Positions 20,907 through 33,464 are shown, counted from the stretch's first letter. The stretch is DNA of 64,000 nt from Sphaerosporella brunnea (GCA_008704415.1 VXIS01000118.1:1-64000); one strand, 5' to 3'. The notes: generated by a model not told the origin, from the sequence alone. Program-made: numbers and translations.

Positions 20907-21623
20907 TTAATTCACGCCGAATCTTGAGAGCACCCCCGTCTCACCCGAATCTGCCCATACTAAGGCCTTAGCCCACCACGCGTTGCGCCCCGGTTGGGTC
21001 TCTTGCTCTAGGAGACATACGATCATAGGTACCGCATAAGATTTATCCCTCACGTGGGCGCCATGTTGCTTCAACAGCTTGCCCATCTCCAATAGTGCCG
21101 CGCTTGCGTCCACATGGCATTCCGCGGTGCTTGCCCCAGCCTCCAGCAACAGCTTCACCATGCTGAGATCGTGCAGGCATATCGCTTCAAAGAGCATCTT
21201 GCTCCTGAACGCGTACCAGCTTTGTTCAAATGCTAGGTAATTAATTTCGCCCTCGATGTCGAGAGCCCCGTTGGCAAGCAGTCGGCGCACGGCGTCCATG
21301 TTTTTTGTCGTTATCAGCCTGTGGCGCTGGCGTCCCTGAACGCGTAGTTTGTAAAGAAGCTAGTGAAAAATAGCGTAAAAACGACTATTCACACGCAGCA
21401 ACCTGTACAGGTGCGCTGACTGCGTGATGTAAGACACGATCTTGAGCAGCAATTCTGTGGGCAAGGCACCGAGCGCCGACCATGGCCGTGGAAGGTGTGG
21501 TGGTAGGACTGGGCCTTGATGCGCAACAGCGTTGAAAGTTGTCTGGTTGCGAGGACTCTATTCATGGCTGGTTATAACTGATGTACTGACAGATTAATGG
21601 GTCGGCGCGACGCTTACCTGCAT
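20907..21623 (-). pseudogene. F-box/ankyrin gene copy A, nonsense-interrupted
   Basis: The same gene as 31757-32410 in inverted orientation, including leader and intron. Exon 1 is only ATGCAG (21623-21618), followed by a 60-nt intron (21558-21617, donor GTAAGC, acceptor ATAG). Exon 2 encodes an F-box (ALGALPTEL..., SAHLYRLLRVNSRFYAIF) and ankyrin-like units (MDAVRRLLANGALDIEG, MVKLLLEAGASTAE). The residue after FYAIFH is a TAG stop near 21360, where the other copy has GAG, so only a short F-box peptide would be made. The distal part is open to 20907. Confidence 0.8.
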
Positions 21624-22119
21624 TGTGGATATATCTCTGATGAAGTTGAGAGTGGGGAGAGGGATGAGTGACAAAAACCAGGGAAGTCTACAATGGACTG
21701 GTAGAGAGCGGCTGATTTTGGTGTAACACGTGTTGGGAAATGGAAACAACTATGTCGTACCCACAAGATAGGAGGTGGTGGTTGAGGTAACGTTATAGTG
21801 TGGGAGGTTGTCGTTGAATTGAGGTGAAGGTGATTTGCTCAGCATTGTATAGTTCGGAAAAGGTCTTAGATACCACAATTTTAAAGGTACGTTGTAGATA
21901 TACCACACTTTCCGTGTTGATCATGATATATCGTGTGATAGCCTGCGACGCGCCACCAATCACTGCTTCTACCTTTGTCCAAGCAACCGCCCAGATTGTT
22001 CTTCGCTGTGCCTCACATGCTCTCGTGCAATGTCGAACCTCATCCCCAATAGCCTTATCGTCCGTTCATCTGCATGTCATTTCCGGCCCGACCTGTCTTG
22101 CGGTCCTTGTGTTCTTTAA

Positions 22120-22314
22120 TCATGGTAGATATTTCAGGTGCCTGGCGGGCCCCGCGGGCACCTACATGTAGCGCCCCATGGGTCACCCGGATCTCGGTCC
22201 AGGATTTGTGGTTCAAACGGGCCTCGATTGAAAAAAAGCCCATTTAATTCAAATGGGTTCTGACCGCGCCGACAGCCAGACTGGCCGGGCTATTAGCAGC
22301 CCTGCACGTCAGGC
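22120..22314. repeat. Right-end fragment of a CAGGG-family element
   Basis: TTCAGGTGCCTGGCGGGC through GGCCGGGCTATTAGCAGCCCTG matches the right part of 59395-60059. The left part is missing. Confidence 0.65.
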
Positions 22315-25300
22315 TGCAAACGATCCAAAAAGTCCCCGATTGCTGCAAAATATTTGCCGGAATATGAAATAGTGGGTATCCAGAGCGGAGACAGTCTGCA
22401 GAGGCAAGAGGCCAAGGCGCAACCAGACAAATGAGAACCAAAACCTATCTTACCGCTTATGTGGTTGGCAAATCCGATTCGGACGTGCCCGCACACAACA
22501 GATTGTCGGGTTGTGTCATTCGGAGGTCTCATATCTGTAGTGAGCCTTTCTTGGGGATGTGTGCGGGGTCACGTACCTGCATCAACTCGAGCGGTCGCAC
22601 TGATATGCAAGGCATGATATCGACTGCCTGGGCTGCCAGCCACCTCTTGAGAGATCCGTGGAGAGACAACCCAATCAATGGGTGGGTACTAGTACTGGGC
22701 TCACACGTCGCTTGGGAAATTCTTGCGTCCCGGACAGCGCCTACAGCCTGTGAGAGTCTATAACACGCAGTGCAGCCACATCGCGATCACTGCGCCTGCA
22801 ACCACATGATTCGATGGTTGATGGCAAGAGTGGGGGCATGTCCAATGTGACAGCCGATGAGCAGCGACGATGGATTAAAATCAAGCGGTGTGATCTGCGC
22901 ATAAACCAGGATATTAGTCAAAACATATCAACACAGGGCGTGTTCCCGACACACTCCGCGAAATTTCTATTCTCATTCTCCGCCACTCTCAGGTTCACGG
23001 TAGATACAACCAAAACAAAAGGCCACATCTTTCCTTCACACCCCCGGCGTCGTCCTTACCAGGGCCAAGCGGAAACGTGGTGGTCTTTGATTGCTGTATA
23101 TGTACCATCAGGAAACTAGCGTTTGTCTCAATGCCCTCTTTGCCCAATTCGGGGAGTCCTAGCAGTGTGTGCGTGCTGTCGGCAATGCTGGGCCACTCGG
23201 AAAGAGTGCCACACACGGGTTATACGCGCTGAGACCTCCTCAAAGCGTTCACAAGAGAGCAAGCTGAGACTGCCCAAATGTTTGCTGAGAGGGCGGAGTA
23301 CCACCCACGGCAAATGACATAACTGCCATGATGCAACGCTCGTGCCCGGACCCCCCGTCGGGCACTGCGGCTCCGGACATCGAAGAGGTTTTAGGGCGTC
23401 GTATTGTCGCGAAAACCGAAGGACACGATCCCAGAATGGCTAGGTTTGTGCACCTGAGCTGTACGGAACGTTGGAAAAGCCCTCTACTACTAGAGGCTGA
23501 AGTGAAAAAGGGATGGTATCACACGGGGCGACCCAGAAATTGCCCTGCCGCGGGGCGCGAATTCGGCCACCCATGTGTGCTTTTATCTCCCCTGTTGCTT
23601 TCCCAGGTTCGCGTCTATCTGACGTCCCCTGCTTTTTTGTCTTCGATGCTTGTATTTTATGCAGCCCGTGGGCGCAACAGATGCCAACAGCATGCGAGCA
23701 GATGTTACTAACATCCGTCTGTTTTTTGTTAATCATATTGTATTTGGCCGCTTGCAGCCATGACATATGTAAAAGCGGTGGCAATGTCACCCCTAGGCTC
23801 GGAGGCTCCAGCAGGCTTCAGCAGGTCATGGACGGTCGGGACATATCCCGGCCAAGCTGGAAGAGCCGCGCTGCCAGTGCGATCTTAGTTTTAACGGCAG
23901 TCGGGCCTGGCTTCCTTCGCTGGCGGAAGTACTCTTTGGGTGGGCAATGCTTCGCAAGCCAGGCTTCGTTCTCTCTATCTTTCATCTCTGGGAATATGGG
24001 CTAGCAACCCTAACAACAGAAATTTGAGGTGTGGCGGTGTTAACAACTGCGGATGCACCAGATGAGGAACTCTGGTTCCGATAGAGGTCTTCACATCGGG
24101 ACTCAGGATGGCAACAGCTTCGCTGAAAATCTAGTATTCTTACGACCAAATACCAACGCGCAGGTCAACGCCCAAGTCATGTTGAATACAGGCTGTGATA
24201 CCTGTTTCAATATTACCGCCTTGACGGCTTCAACGAATGAATGTCCACCAGGGCAAGAGACAGGAAGGTTGTAGACGGTTGCTGTGGCGACTGATGTGCA
24301 AAAAAGGCTTCTGGATATCGCTGCCCGGCTCCTTTGTCTGCACACAATACACAAAACAGACACCCGTACTCAGACAAGGTACGCTTGCACGCAACCCCAC
24401 TGATAATGGACGATCGGGCACAAATAGGCCACTGGTCTTGACCGAGCTTTTACAGACACACACGCTGCATAAGTGTCCTATGATTGAATACTTTCATAAA
24501 CCGTGGGAGGTTTTTCTTCCCCTCGGCCGACTAGTCAATTCCACCCTGTGGGATTCGTGGGCACGCTCTAGGGAGGCCGGTGAGAAACCAACTGCAGCCT
24601 TCGAACCGGCTCCTGCACTGCCCGTTGCAACCCCGTGCCGTAAATGAGTGCGGGGTCGTGCATCCTCGACCTTACATCGCTTCCGCAGCCCGTTGTTCTC
24701 GCACGAGGGCGGTACTCCAGCGTCACACGCACGTTATCATGCAGATGTAAATCCCCTCGCAGTGAGTCCCCAGGTTGAAGCGTCAAACTAATACCCTGAA
24801 CTTTCTGTTGGAGAAGAAACAACGTGCAGATCTCACGCTGTTCACAGACGTCGTGCACGGATGTCCGCGCAAGCATCGCACAGTGACACCTTGCGCGGCA
24901 CGTTGAAGCTGTAGTGAGCCCAGCGAGCTAAGTGGCCGACCACCTGTCGCGTGGAGATTGATATTTGAAGTGCCGAAGATGCGATGTTGACGGTAGACAC
25001 CACTTCTCACCGGCCATTGAATCGTGTCATTGAGAATGCGACGTCTGCATACCTCCTCACATAGTGTCGGCCAACGGTGAGAGGGAGAGTGAGAGGTGGG
25101 CAGTAAGTATGGTGCAAGGGCCTGAACGTCGTTACGGGGGTTAACCGGGCCCAACAAGCGAGTGTTATCAGTGAATCCGTCTCTACACGCTGGAAATGCA
25201 CCCGATGTTCTACGCTGCAGAAAGATCGCAATGGGGTCCCTGTCGAAAGCAGCCGGTCATGCGTGTCACTCAACATCCACGCACAGGTTATGCTCAGGCA

Positions 25301-25461
25301 ATGGTTTCCGCGAATGCAGAACCGAAAGGGGCCCGTCACCGTTCATCACTTGCTTGTCAGGCCCGAGTATCCCCCAACCAAGGAAGGTCATGGTTCTAGG
25401 GTCCTTGCACCATACCACGAACTTTCCCGATAAACACCTACCCCTCACCCGGCCAACCAAC
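22315..25461. other. No supported gene
   Basis: Apart from the dispersed motif at 23718-23770, no domain, splice-consistent frame or terminal repeat was recognised on either strand. Frames of 100-160 codons overlap each other and lack family features. Confidence 0.4.
22431..22763 (+). other. Weak open frame, no recognised family
   Basis: A 110-codon frame overlaps antisense frames and has no motif, signal or splice support. Listed only because it is the most regular frame in this 3-kb stretch. Confidence 0.1.
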
Positions 25462-26105
25462 ATGACACCGACCGAGAAAAACGACAACACTGCGTGGACC
25501 GGCGCAGCCGCCGATCCCAACAGGCCGTCAATCTTGTTTCGCCTCCCGCCGGCATTACTCCACCAGGTCACCAACGAGGTGACGCAGAGGACCTCGCGGC
25601 GCTCGACGTTGTCTGCAAGCACCTGCACGCCCACGTCGCCACCCTGCAAGAGCACATCCAGTGCGACGTGCACGCCGTCGAAGCAGAATATCGTTTGCTC
25701 GGGGCCGGGGCCGACGATTACAAACCGGAGGACGATCTCGCCATTGCTCTCGATGTGGCTTGGGGGTGTGAGGTTTCGGCTCTGCTGCTGTCCGGCGACA
25801 CAGAGCGTAGGAAGAGCTATTACTAGGCCTAGCGAGAGGGATTAGAGACTGCGTTGGCGTGGTATGCGGGATGGACCAAGCATGAGATCCGCCGCGTTGG
25901 CATATTGGATATTGACAAACCCACGATGTGGTTTCGTGTCGTCCAGAAGCTCCTGCCGCCGATGAGGTCGGGCTGGGCGCCCAGCGATCAGGAGGACGAT
26001 TTGCGGGAGATGGAGACGATCTGTGCAGCCTATCTAAGTCATGAGTGTAAACATTTCAGTGCGCGCTTGCGGCTGTATGTTCGGCCGTGTTCGAGCCAGC
26101 GTGAG
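25462..26105 (+). pseudogene. Decayed F-box-like gene
   Basis: The start at 25462 (MTPTEKNDNTAWTG) leads into an F-box-like core (SILFRLPPALLHQVTNEV). The continuation is in another frame (EDLAALDVVCKHLHAHVATL, then VEAEYRLLGAGADD) up to a stop near 25825. After two stops it resumes as a helical region (ETALAWYAGWTKHEIRRVG, EDDLREMETICAAYL). At least one frameshift and two stops separate the parts, so this is a pseudogene of a family related to the other F-box genes here. Ankyrin repeats are not clear. Confidence 0.5.
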
Positions 26106-27385
26106 ACCCAAGCCCCTGGAAACAGTACTGTGATGGATGTCACCACTCAACCTGATATTACGATAGCTGCAAATATGTCTATTCTCTGCAGTTGCCGGCT
26201 AACCGGCGTACCACTCCTGTCCACAACCACTCTGTCCTGTTGAACACCCCTCGCCACCCGGCTTGATGCTCTGCCAGCGGCAACTCCACCACACCAAAAC
26301 ACGATAGGCGCGACACGGTCCACGCGCGGTTTTTGACCCGTGCAATGATGCAAGTCCTGTCTGCAGCACAGTGGGAGATGAAACCCAAGCTCTTGAGGTG
26401 CCGACATTGTCGTTGTTGATGCACGATTTGGAGGGCGCGCCTAAACTACACGGGGATCCAAGCAACCAATCACCGCGCGAGTGTAGGTTCAGCTCATGTA
26501 ACAGGCGGAACCTGTCCCGAGTGTCAGCGTGGCAAATGCTCAGACAACCATGTGCCGTGGTCACTTAGAGCCGCACGATCGCTTGCTGATGGTGTAATGG
26601 TGCCGCAAGCACGTCAAGGAAAATGATGGACGACACATAGGCTGAGTGGGCCGTCACGTCACACGAGCTGAAATGTAAATGGCTGAGCTACCGTCACCTG
26701 GGATGACATTTCGACTGCTGAATGAAGCAACTGGCATGACGGCTGGTGATGATTCGGCGACGGGAGGCACTGTATGATCAGGCGGTCGTACTGCCGGTGA
26801 TTTTGGCTTCCAATTTAATCCTTCAAGCCTCGAGAAATGTGGGAGTAAGAGCATACTAATCCTGTCATGATCTTACCAATCTCCCTGTAGCTTCTCATCA
26901 ATCCTTTTACGTGGTCTGAAGTTTCGCATCCATCTGATCACTCTCCTGTCGCTTGCAACTCTACCCCGTTCAGATGGTGCTATTGGCGGCCCCTAAGGAA
27001 AGGCCAAACCTATTAGACGCGGTTATTGGTCGCCATCTTGAAATACTGGTTACGAAGATGCAAAGACGACTATGGCACCACTGTCCTGGAGTGCAGAATC
27101 TGAGCGGCATACCTGGGGACAAAGCTTCACGATGTGTCGGTCTGGCTTTGACAGATCAAAGAATGCCGAGATTTTCTGATCCCCGGTACCACTATTGCAA
27201 GCAGCCAGCGCTCTCGGTTCCGCTCGGCCTAGCCGTTCCCACCCTGCTAGATTTGGACCTCACATGTGGCGCAGATTTCCACCGTGAGATCTTTGATATC
27301 CGACTCTCAGTACATCCGATACCATCATTGACTACCGTACCGTGCAACGTGGAATGTGCCTATATATCATCTACACCATTCGTAC

Positions 27386-28225
27386 CAGTGTTCCTCATGG
27401 TCCAGTCCGTCCAGTCCAGCGTGTGGACTGGACCTGGACTACCACATGCAGTCCAGTCCGAAAGGCTGGCCTGGACTGATCAGTCCTTGGAGGGGTAAGG
27501 ACTGGACGGCCTGCAGGCCGAGCCAGTCGACTGGATACTTCTAGCAGAGTGATGTATTACATAAGCATTTTACATACAAAGCGCGTCGTCAAAACCCATA
27601 AACCAAACTGTGTCCTCCGCACGCTCCAAAAGTCCTTTATGCCTCGCCCCCTTCACGTTCCGCTGGGCTGGTTCCGAGAGTAGGTGTAAACATGCTGCTT
27701 GGAAGCGAGGAGAACTGTGAGGAAACCTTGCTTTCGATTCGGGGTAATTCTGCGAGCTCTGGCATATCTCGTCGAACGACATCACGATGCCGGCATCGGC
27801 TGTCATGGCAAGAGAATTAGAGTTTGTACTCAGGGTCCAAGCTGACACGTTGTGAGTGACTTACCGTTAGAGATTTTATTGAGGGTCTCAGGGCCCAGTC
27901 GCGAAGACGTGTGTTGATGACGTTTGGAGGTGGTTGTTTAGTGGCCGCAAAGATCGAGATGTTTTTTTCTCCGGGACATGTTCGCCCCTCTTGACGCGCA
28001 CAGCTCGCACATTCCGGGTCACGGCATATTACATAGGTCTGGACTGCAGACCGACCCAGTCCACGGAAATTTGGACCAGGCCGTCCAGTCCGCTGGAAAT
28101 CCCGGACTGGGTCATCGCAGTCCACCAAAACGAGTGGACTGGACTGGACTGTGGCAGTCCGTCCAGTCCGTCCGACAGTCCGTCCAGTCCGTCCGGCAGT
28201 CCGGCCTGGCCCGTGAGGAACACTG
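27386..28225 (-). mobile_element. hAT deletion derivative with perfect target duplication
   Basis: 840 bp between exact octamers ATTCGTAC (27378-27385 and 28226-28233). The ends are CAGTGTTCCTCATGGTCCAG and the complement CAGTGTTCCTCACGGGCCAG. Dense GTCCAGTCCG subterminal repeats fill the first and last 150 bp, as is usual for hAT transposase binding. Compared with 55040-56906 it lacks about 1 kb holding most of the transposase; a short N-terminal remnant (MSFDEICQSSQNYP) remains on the minus strand at 27720-27810. Confidence 0.9.
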
Positions 28226-28555
28226 ATTCGTACCCAGAATGTGGACGCAAGTGTACAAGTACTTTTCGGTCCACGTTTATGATGCCCCCAGATTTCGTGC
28301 GAAATGCCGACGATGCCGAAACTGACACACGTCGGAATCTGTTTTTGGAGATAGGGTGATGTAATTGCCCACCCGGTGAGGAGTTGATAGTCCCGGGATG
28401 CCAGTGCCAATCTCTCCTGCCTGAGAAAAATACTGGATACCGCGCTGGTTGATTCAACCCCTAAGGTCTGAACGTATCCGTTATACTGGCGGCCAAGTCA
28501 ACCCGTGACAATGATGCTAGACGACCCAACCTGAGCCCTGTAAATGATGGCATTT

Positions 28556-28700
28556 GACATCAATTGATTGCAATTTCCACACCACTACAGTGATTGGGAA
28601 GCCCCACGCAAGCCAGCTACCATCAAGTCCATCGTCAAATTCAATAGTAAGCATATGTACATCAAATACATCGGTAAAACAAGTTGGTCTCCGACCGCAG
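28556..28700. repeat. Dispersed repeat shared with 35660-35800
   Basis: TTTCCACACCACT.CAGTGAT, GTCAAATTCAAT.GTAAGCAT and AAAACAAGT.GGTCTC occur in the same order and spacing at both sites. No coding content or terminal repeats were recognised. Confidence 0.6.
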
Positions 28701-29140
28701 AATGTCCAATTCTGAGTATTCATACAGTTGTCGCGTGATGGCCCCACCCGGCATAAACACAGACTCCTGCCTTTTTCATGCTTTGACATGTCCAACCTGC
28801 GTTCCCAATGAGCCTTGAAGAAAAACGTATCCCGCCCTATCTTCATTTTCCTTCCCCCTGTGACGAAAGCCCCGACTTATATTACAACTATTCGACACCA
28901 ATACAGTCTCGACGCAGGTGCACAACAAATGCCACAGGGATCTCGACGAGTGCCAATGTCATCCGTTCAACTGCTCTTGCGCACCGGTGAGGTAAGGCCC
29001 TCCCGTTTCAATGTCACTATGAGCCATGGGCTAGCAACAGAGACGCTGCACCGTGGTGGATGGCCGGTCGGGTTGGCTCCGCTCGCTCGGCCGGCGCTGG
29101 TAGTACCGTCGCCAGACGCGCACTTCTTCGCCGCCGCCGG

Positions 29141-29394
29141 AATTCACATTCGCAGACCTCCAGGCCGGCCGCTGCTACCACGACGGTTACGACTACCGCC
29201 CGATCGCCGAACTCCATCGCCCCACCGCGGGGAGCGTGCAGGTCGATTATCTGGACAAAATCACAAACGTGACTGCGTTCTGCAGCGCGTACAACATGCG
29301 CAACCTGGGCTTCAAAAACATGGATGATATCTCGCAGGAGGGCGGAGAGGAGGAGCCGTACGCCGGCGTGCGGCGTTGGGGAAAAACCGCGTAG
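29141..29394 (+). CDS. Possible exon of an unrecognised gene
   Basis: One of three overlapping frames reads naturally: FTFADLQAGRCYHDGYDYRP ... VDYLDKITNVTAFCSAYNMR ... EEEPYAGVRRWGKTA then stop. Composition and the aromatic/cysteine content look protein-like, but there is no start codon, so it would be an internal or terminal exon. The other two frames here are arginine/proline-rich shadows. No family recognised. Confidence 0.3.
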
Positions 29395-30131
29395 GAGAGT
29401 GTCAGGTTGTGGCTCGACAGGCGCTAGGAATGGCGCTCTGCGGGTTTCGACCGTCTCATGCGTTTCGTTTTTACACCGCCAGGCTGTTGCATCTTCATTG
29501 TGGGTGTGGTGAGAACCGGTCCAAACTCGGCTTCATATCGAATAGGGAATATAATTTGCCGCGCACGGAACGTTGGGAGCGCAGAAAATGAGGATAGGGC
29601 CCGGTCACCTTCACGATGATCCCCCGCGAAGAGATATTTCCCACTCATGAGCTAGGATTGGGTGTTCCGAGGGCCTCGGGGTGGTTACCAAGCTGCAAGC
29701 GGATTGCGCCAGGTAAATCAGCCCGCTCCCACGCAAATGAAATCACTGTAGGGTTTAAAGTAGAGTGATCGAAGGTGATGCCTCATTGTGGGTTTAGTAT
29801 TTAGTACATCGTGTAGACACGCAGCCCTTTTGACAACACGTTCTACAACCAGCCGTCCCTACTTCAATCACCGCGCTTCTGTTTTCTTTCCTCCCTCATC
29901 TCCTCTTCCCTGCCTCAACCACCGTTTCGAAACTACCAAGACCAACACAATCTCCAACATTGTCAATCCTATGGCGAATGACGCGTGGTGACTCCCGGCA
30001 GCCCAGAATCATGTGGGAAGCTCACCTTGGGCATAATGGACCTGCCCGAGTCAGCTGCGGTGGAAGACAGTTGCACCATGAGCATCTTCTTAACCTTTCT
30101 TTTCATCCACTTCGATCCTTAGAAAACTCCA

Positions 30132-30800
30132 AACCCTCATCAAAGCGACTCAACCGCCGACCAGAAAGTTCATGCAAACCATACGCATACTCGCAAGGCT
30201 TGCCCTGCTGTTCAAGGATGGGACACTGATACCAACGCCCAGGTCAACCGGCGGCAATACCATGCTCGCGACAGAAACTCTCCACCGGCCCCACGTGAGC
30301 CCAACCATCCCTCGAGCGCACTGTGATTTCTTCGAACGTTCCAAGGGCACGTGGTGCTGCTGAGTACTGCGGTGTTGCGATGCCATGCTTCGCGGCAGTG
30401 ATGCACACGAGGCCGCGTCGAGAACTGTCGAGACCGCTTGAGAATGGCGAGACTGACCGAGAATGACGGCGGCCTCGCGAGACGAGGCGAGACCCGGCGA
30501 GAAGTCTCGACTCGTGTGCAACACTGCGTTACGGTATGGCATGAACGCATTTGCGAAACGTTTGCGTTGGTCAATGTTTGGCGTGTCCAAAGATGAGGTG
30601 CCAGTGGACTCCATGCAGAAACAGATGATTCTTTGCTTCACTGCGTATCACTGTGGACGTAACATGTAAGCCAGTTGGTATGTGCGCAATATGACAGCAC
30701 GCCTTGCAGAGTGAGCATTTTGCGGGCGCTACTGAGGTTTATTCATGGGCGGCAAAAGAACAATCGAATCCGAGTAACAAGAAATTCGTGATTCCTGACA
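30132..30800 (-). pseudogene. Duplicated gene block, copy with MITE insertion
   Basis: Matches 38190-38540 over most of its length: the 5' coding region HGIATPQYSAAPRALGTFEE (paralogue HGIATQEYSGAPRALATFEE), the upstream spacer with GTTTGCGTTGGTCAATGTTTG, and the 3' end of a second gene ending in LFFCRP. Here the 5' coding part is interrupted by a 131-bp MITE, and the second gene is cut at 30803 by a CAGGG-family element. Product unknown. Confidence 0.6.
30396..30526. mobile_element. 131-bp hAT-type MITE with identifiable empty site
   Basis: The ends CAGTGATGCACACGAG and the complement CAGTGTTGCACACGAG flank a core of CGAGA-type motifs. The flanks CTTCGCGG and CGTTACGG match at 5 of 8. The paralogous block at about 38262 has a single CTTTGCAG at this point, followed by TATTGGATGAACGC where the filled site has TATGGCATGAACGC. 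This confirms both the insertion and an 8-bp duplication. Confidence 0.85.
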
Positions 30801-30802
30801 TT

Positions 30803-31025
30803 CAGGGCTGCCAATAGACGTGCCGGCCCATGGGGCAAACGGGGCCCCACAACGTGGGTCAGGCAGGGGCTCGCGCCTGGCGCCGCGGATAGGTTCCGGG
30901 CGATCCTCTCCAGTCTGGATGTCTGATAGGTGCCTGGGGGTGCCGGTTATTCGCCGATACCGACAATGGGGAACCTCGGGGCGCAGAGTATTTCCCCGAG
31001 TCCCGCTCCCAGCAGGCATTTCTAG
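30803..31025. repeat. Left-end fragment of a CAGGG-family element
   Basis: Starts CAGGGCTGCCAATAGACGTG and follows 59395 onward (GGGGCAAACGGGGCCCCACA, TCTGGATGTCTGATAGGTGC-like segments) before losing similarity. It interrupts the coding end (RNHEF...RLFFCRP) that is intact at 38490. Confidence 0.65.
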
Positions 31026-31756
31026 AGATGAGGTAAACATTGCCGAATTGGACTGGCCGCAGTCTACGCGCCACCGAAAACTCTCTAACCAGAGCAGCAG
31101 CTAAAAGAAGTGATTTCGCGCGAGGGTTGTGTCTTCAAGTTCTAACACAGCGTGGGCTAATTGTAAACCCAGCCAGTCGAGATTTGGAGTGTCATTACGG
31201 TCGACATTGTCTGGAAATTCTTTCGCAGAGTTGAGAGAATTATGGATGCTTACTGCAGCGGAGATATTTACGGCATGGTCAAATTTAACAATAAAGTCTA
31301 TAAAAGCCACCGCCAAGTGGCGGCAGCCATCCTGGATCAGGATGAAGACAAGGAATAATTAGTTGATGGCATGAGCTATCGGAGCTGTGGTGAACTGCGT
31401 TGAACTGCATTGGATTTTTTTTTTGAGTTTTTTTTTTACTGCAATTACAAGGCTACTATATATAATACACACAAAATGACTGCACGATTCTTAATGACAG
31501 TCTAGCACTCACTCTGGCGGCCGAGTAACCCCAAACTGGCGAAGGGCTTAGGGCCAGATTAAAGGGCAGCGCACGATAAGACTTTTTCCGAACTATAAAA
31601 TGCCGACCAAATCACCTGTACTTCACTTTCACGACAACCTCCCACTATAACTTTGCCTCAACGATTACCTACTTCATTGTTGATACGACATACTCTCTAC
31701 CAGTCCATTCTACACTCGCCACGTGTTTTTTAACGTCATCGGAGATATATCCGACA

Positions 31757-32410
31757 ATGCAGGTAAGCGTCGCGCAGACCCATCAATCTGTCAGTACATT
31801 AGTCATAACCGGTTACATATAGAGCCCTCTCAACCAGACAACCTTAAAAGTGGTTGCGCATCAAGGCCCAGTCCCACCACCACGCCTTCCACCGCCACGG
31901 CCGGCGCTCGGTGCCTTGCCCACAGAATTGCTTCTCCAGATCGGGTCTTACATCACGCAGTCAGCGCACCTGTACAGGTTGCTGCGTGTGAATAATCGTT
32001 TTTATGCGATTTTTCACGAGCTTCTTTACAAAATGCCCGTTCGGGGCCGCCAGCGCCGCAGGCTGATAACGACACGAAATATTGACGCTGTGCGCCGACT
32101 GCTCGCCAACGGTGTTCTCGATATCGAGGGCGAGGTTGAATACCTAGCATTTGACGACAGCTGGTACAAGTTTACGACCAAGATGCTCTTTGAAGCGATG
32201 TACCTGCACGATCTCGGCATGGTGAAGCTGTCGCTGGAGGCCGGAGCAAGCACCGCAGGGTTCGAAATGGATGCGAGCACCCAAATGTTGGAGATCGGCA
32301 AACTGTTGAAGCAATATGGCGCCCGCGTGACGAGTGCATCGTCTGCAGTTCCTACCATAGCGTTTTTCGTTGCGAGAGACCCAACCGGGGCGGAACGCGT
32401 GGTGGGCTAA
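31757..32410 (+). pseudogene. F-box/ankyrin gene copy B, frameshifted near 3' end
   Basis: TATA-like CTATAAAAT at 31593 precedes the gene. Exon 1 is ATGCAG (31757-31762); the 60-nt intron (31763-31822) has GTAAGC and TATAG ends; exon 2 continues in frame as SPLNQTTLKVVAHQGP. The F-box is LGALPTELLLQIGSYITQS with SAHLYRLLRVNNRFYAIF, followed by two or three weak ankyrin units (IDAVRRLLANGVLDIEG, LGMVKLSLEAGASTAG). Relative to copy A at 20907-21623, a one-base shift near 32365 replaces the shared ETQPGRNAWWAKA end by DPTGAERVVG and an early stop. The product would be about 198 aa. Expected role: substrate adaptor of an SCF ubiquitin ligase. Confidence 0.7.
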
Positions 32411-33464
32411 GGCCTCTTCCAGGGAGCGCAAAGCTGCTGCGAGCTGTCTGTGCAATACTTCAACTGTGAACTGGAATGCAAAGTCTCTGTGCGGTGTACG
32501 GGATATTTTGGGCCGGTCTTGTGTGCCCCATTGGACGAGAGCACTATTTGATGACACGAAGACCTCCTAACAAAGCGTCACCCCACCAGTTCGACAATCC
32601 TCCGACTGTTGCCAGGTGATTCAGCCCGTGGCTCGTGGGGCCCTTCAGGTCGTGTCAGAACCATGCACTCTGTGACAGCCGGTTTCATGTGGAATATAAG
32701 CGCTATACTGTTCAGTTGGGGAACATCTGCAGTCTGAAGATCAGCACTTGAGCCAGAGGAAGTGGGGCATCTATACCTTCTACCACCGGAACGCTGCGCT
32801 CAGGAAACGTGATCAGCGCCTCCACATATGGATAATGTATCAATCATACCCACAATATCGTCGGCAAGTACGGTCCCGGCCAACTCGTTGCACCGTGGAG
32901 TGCGAGGTTCGACAAAATTGCAGCTTTCCGGTGATTTGCTGGTCAAAAGCCTACTGCACATGGATTTGTTATATACCACGCCCACACTGCCAATCATCAG
33001 TATCCTATGGAAGCAGGTGACGAGGTTACGACAAGCCAGTAGTGGGAAAAACAAATATCCCAGACCAACTCAATCGACCTTCAATTGGTGGCAGATCGGA
33101 CTGTGTTGGGTGTGGCAACGGTTGGGCGATCTACGATACATACATCTCCCACGGCTGAATTGCGCACTGCAAGGCCGCGGCAGGGAACTAGTAGCTGGGA
33201 TGGCACACCAGCGGGTGACCCAATCGTCACGTCAGGTATTGTCACGTAACGTGACGGTAACGGATGGGACGTGACGGCATGTCATGGTATAGTAAAGGTT
33301 TCCTCGACGGTAACAACGATTACTAAGCAGCCAAAATGGGGCTGATGGGCTGCTGAACCCCCTCCTTTTTCGAACCCGTTGCCGCCAGGACTATCAGTTT
33401 GGAGACGTTTGGGGGGTCTTCAATTCTGCACTGAGCGCTTTCTATCTATTTGCAAGGGCCCTAG

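Noticed and set aside
27817..28410. 197-aa minus-strand frame across the hAT right end
   Set aside because: Runs from element into flank; the Thr/Gly/Arg repeats come from the GTCCAGTCCG array, not from a protein.
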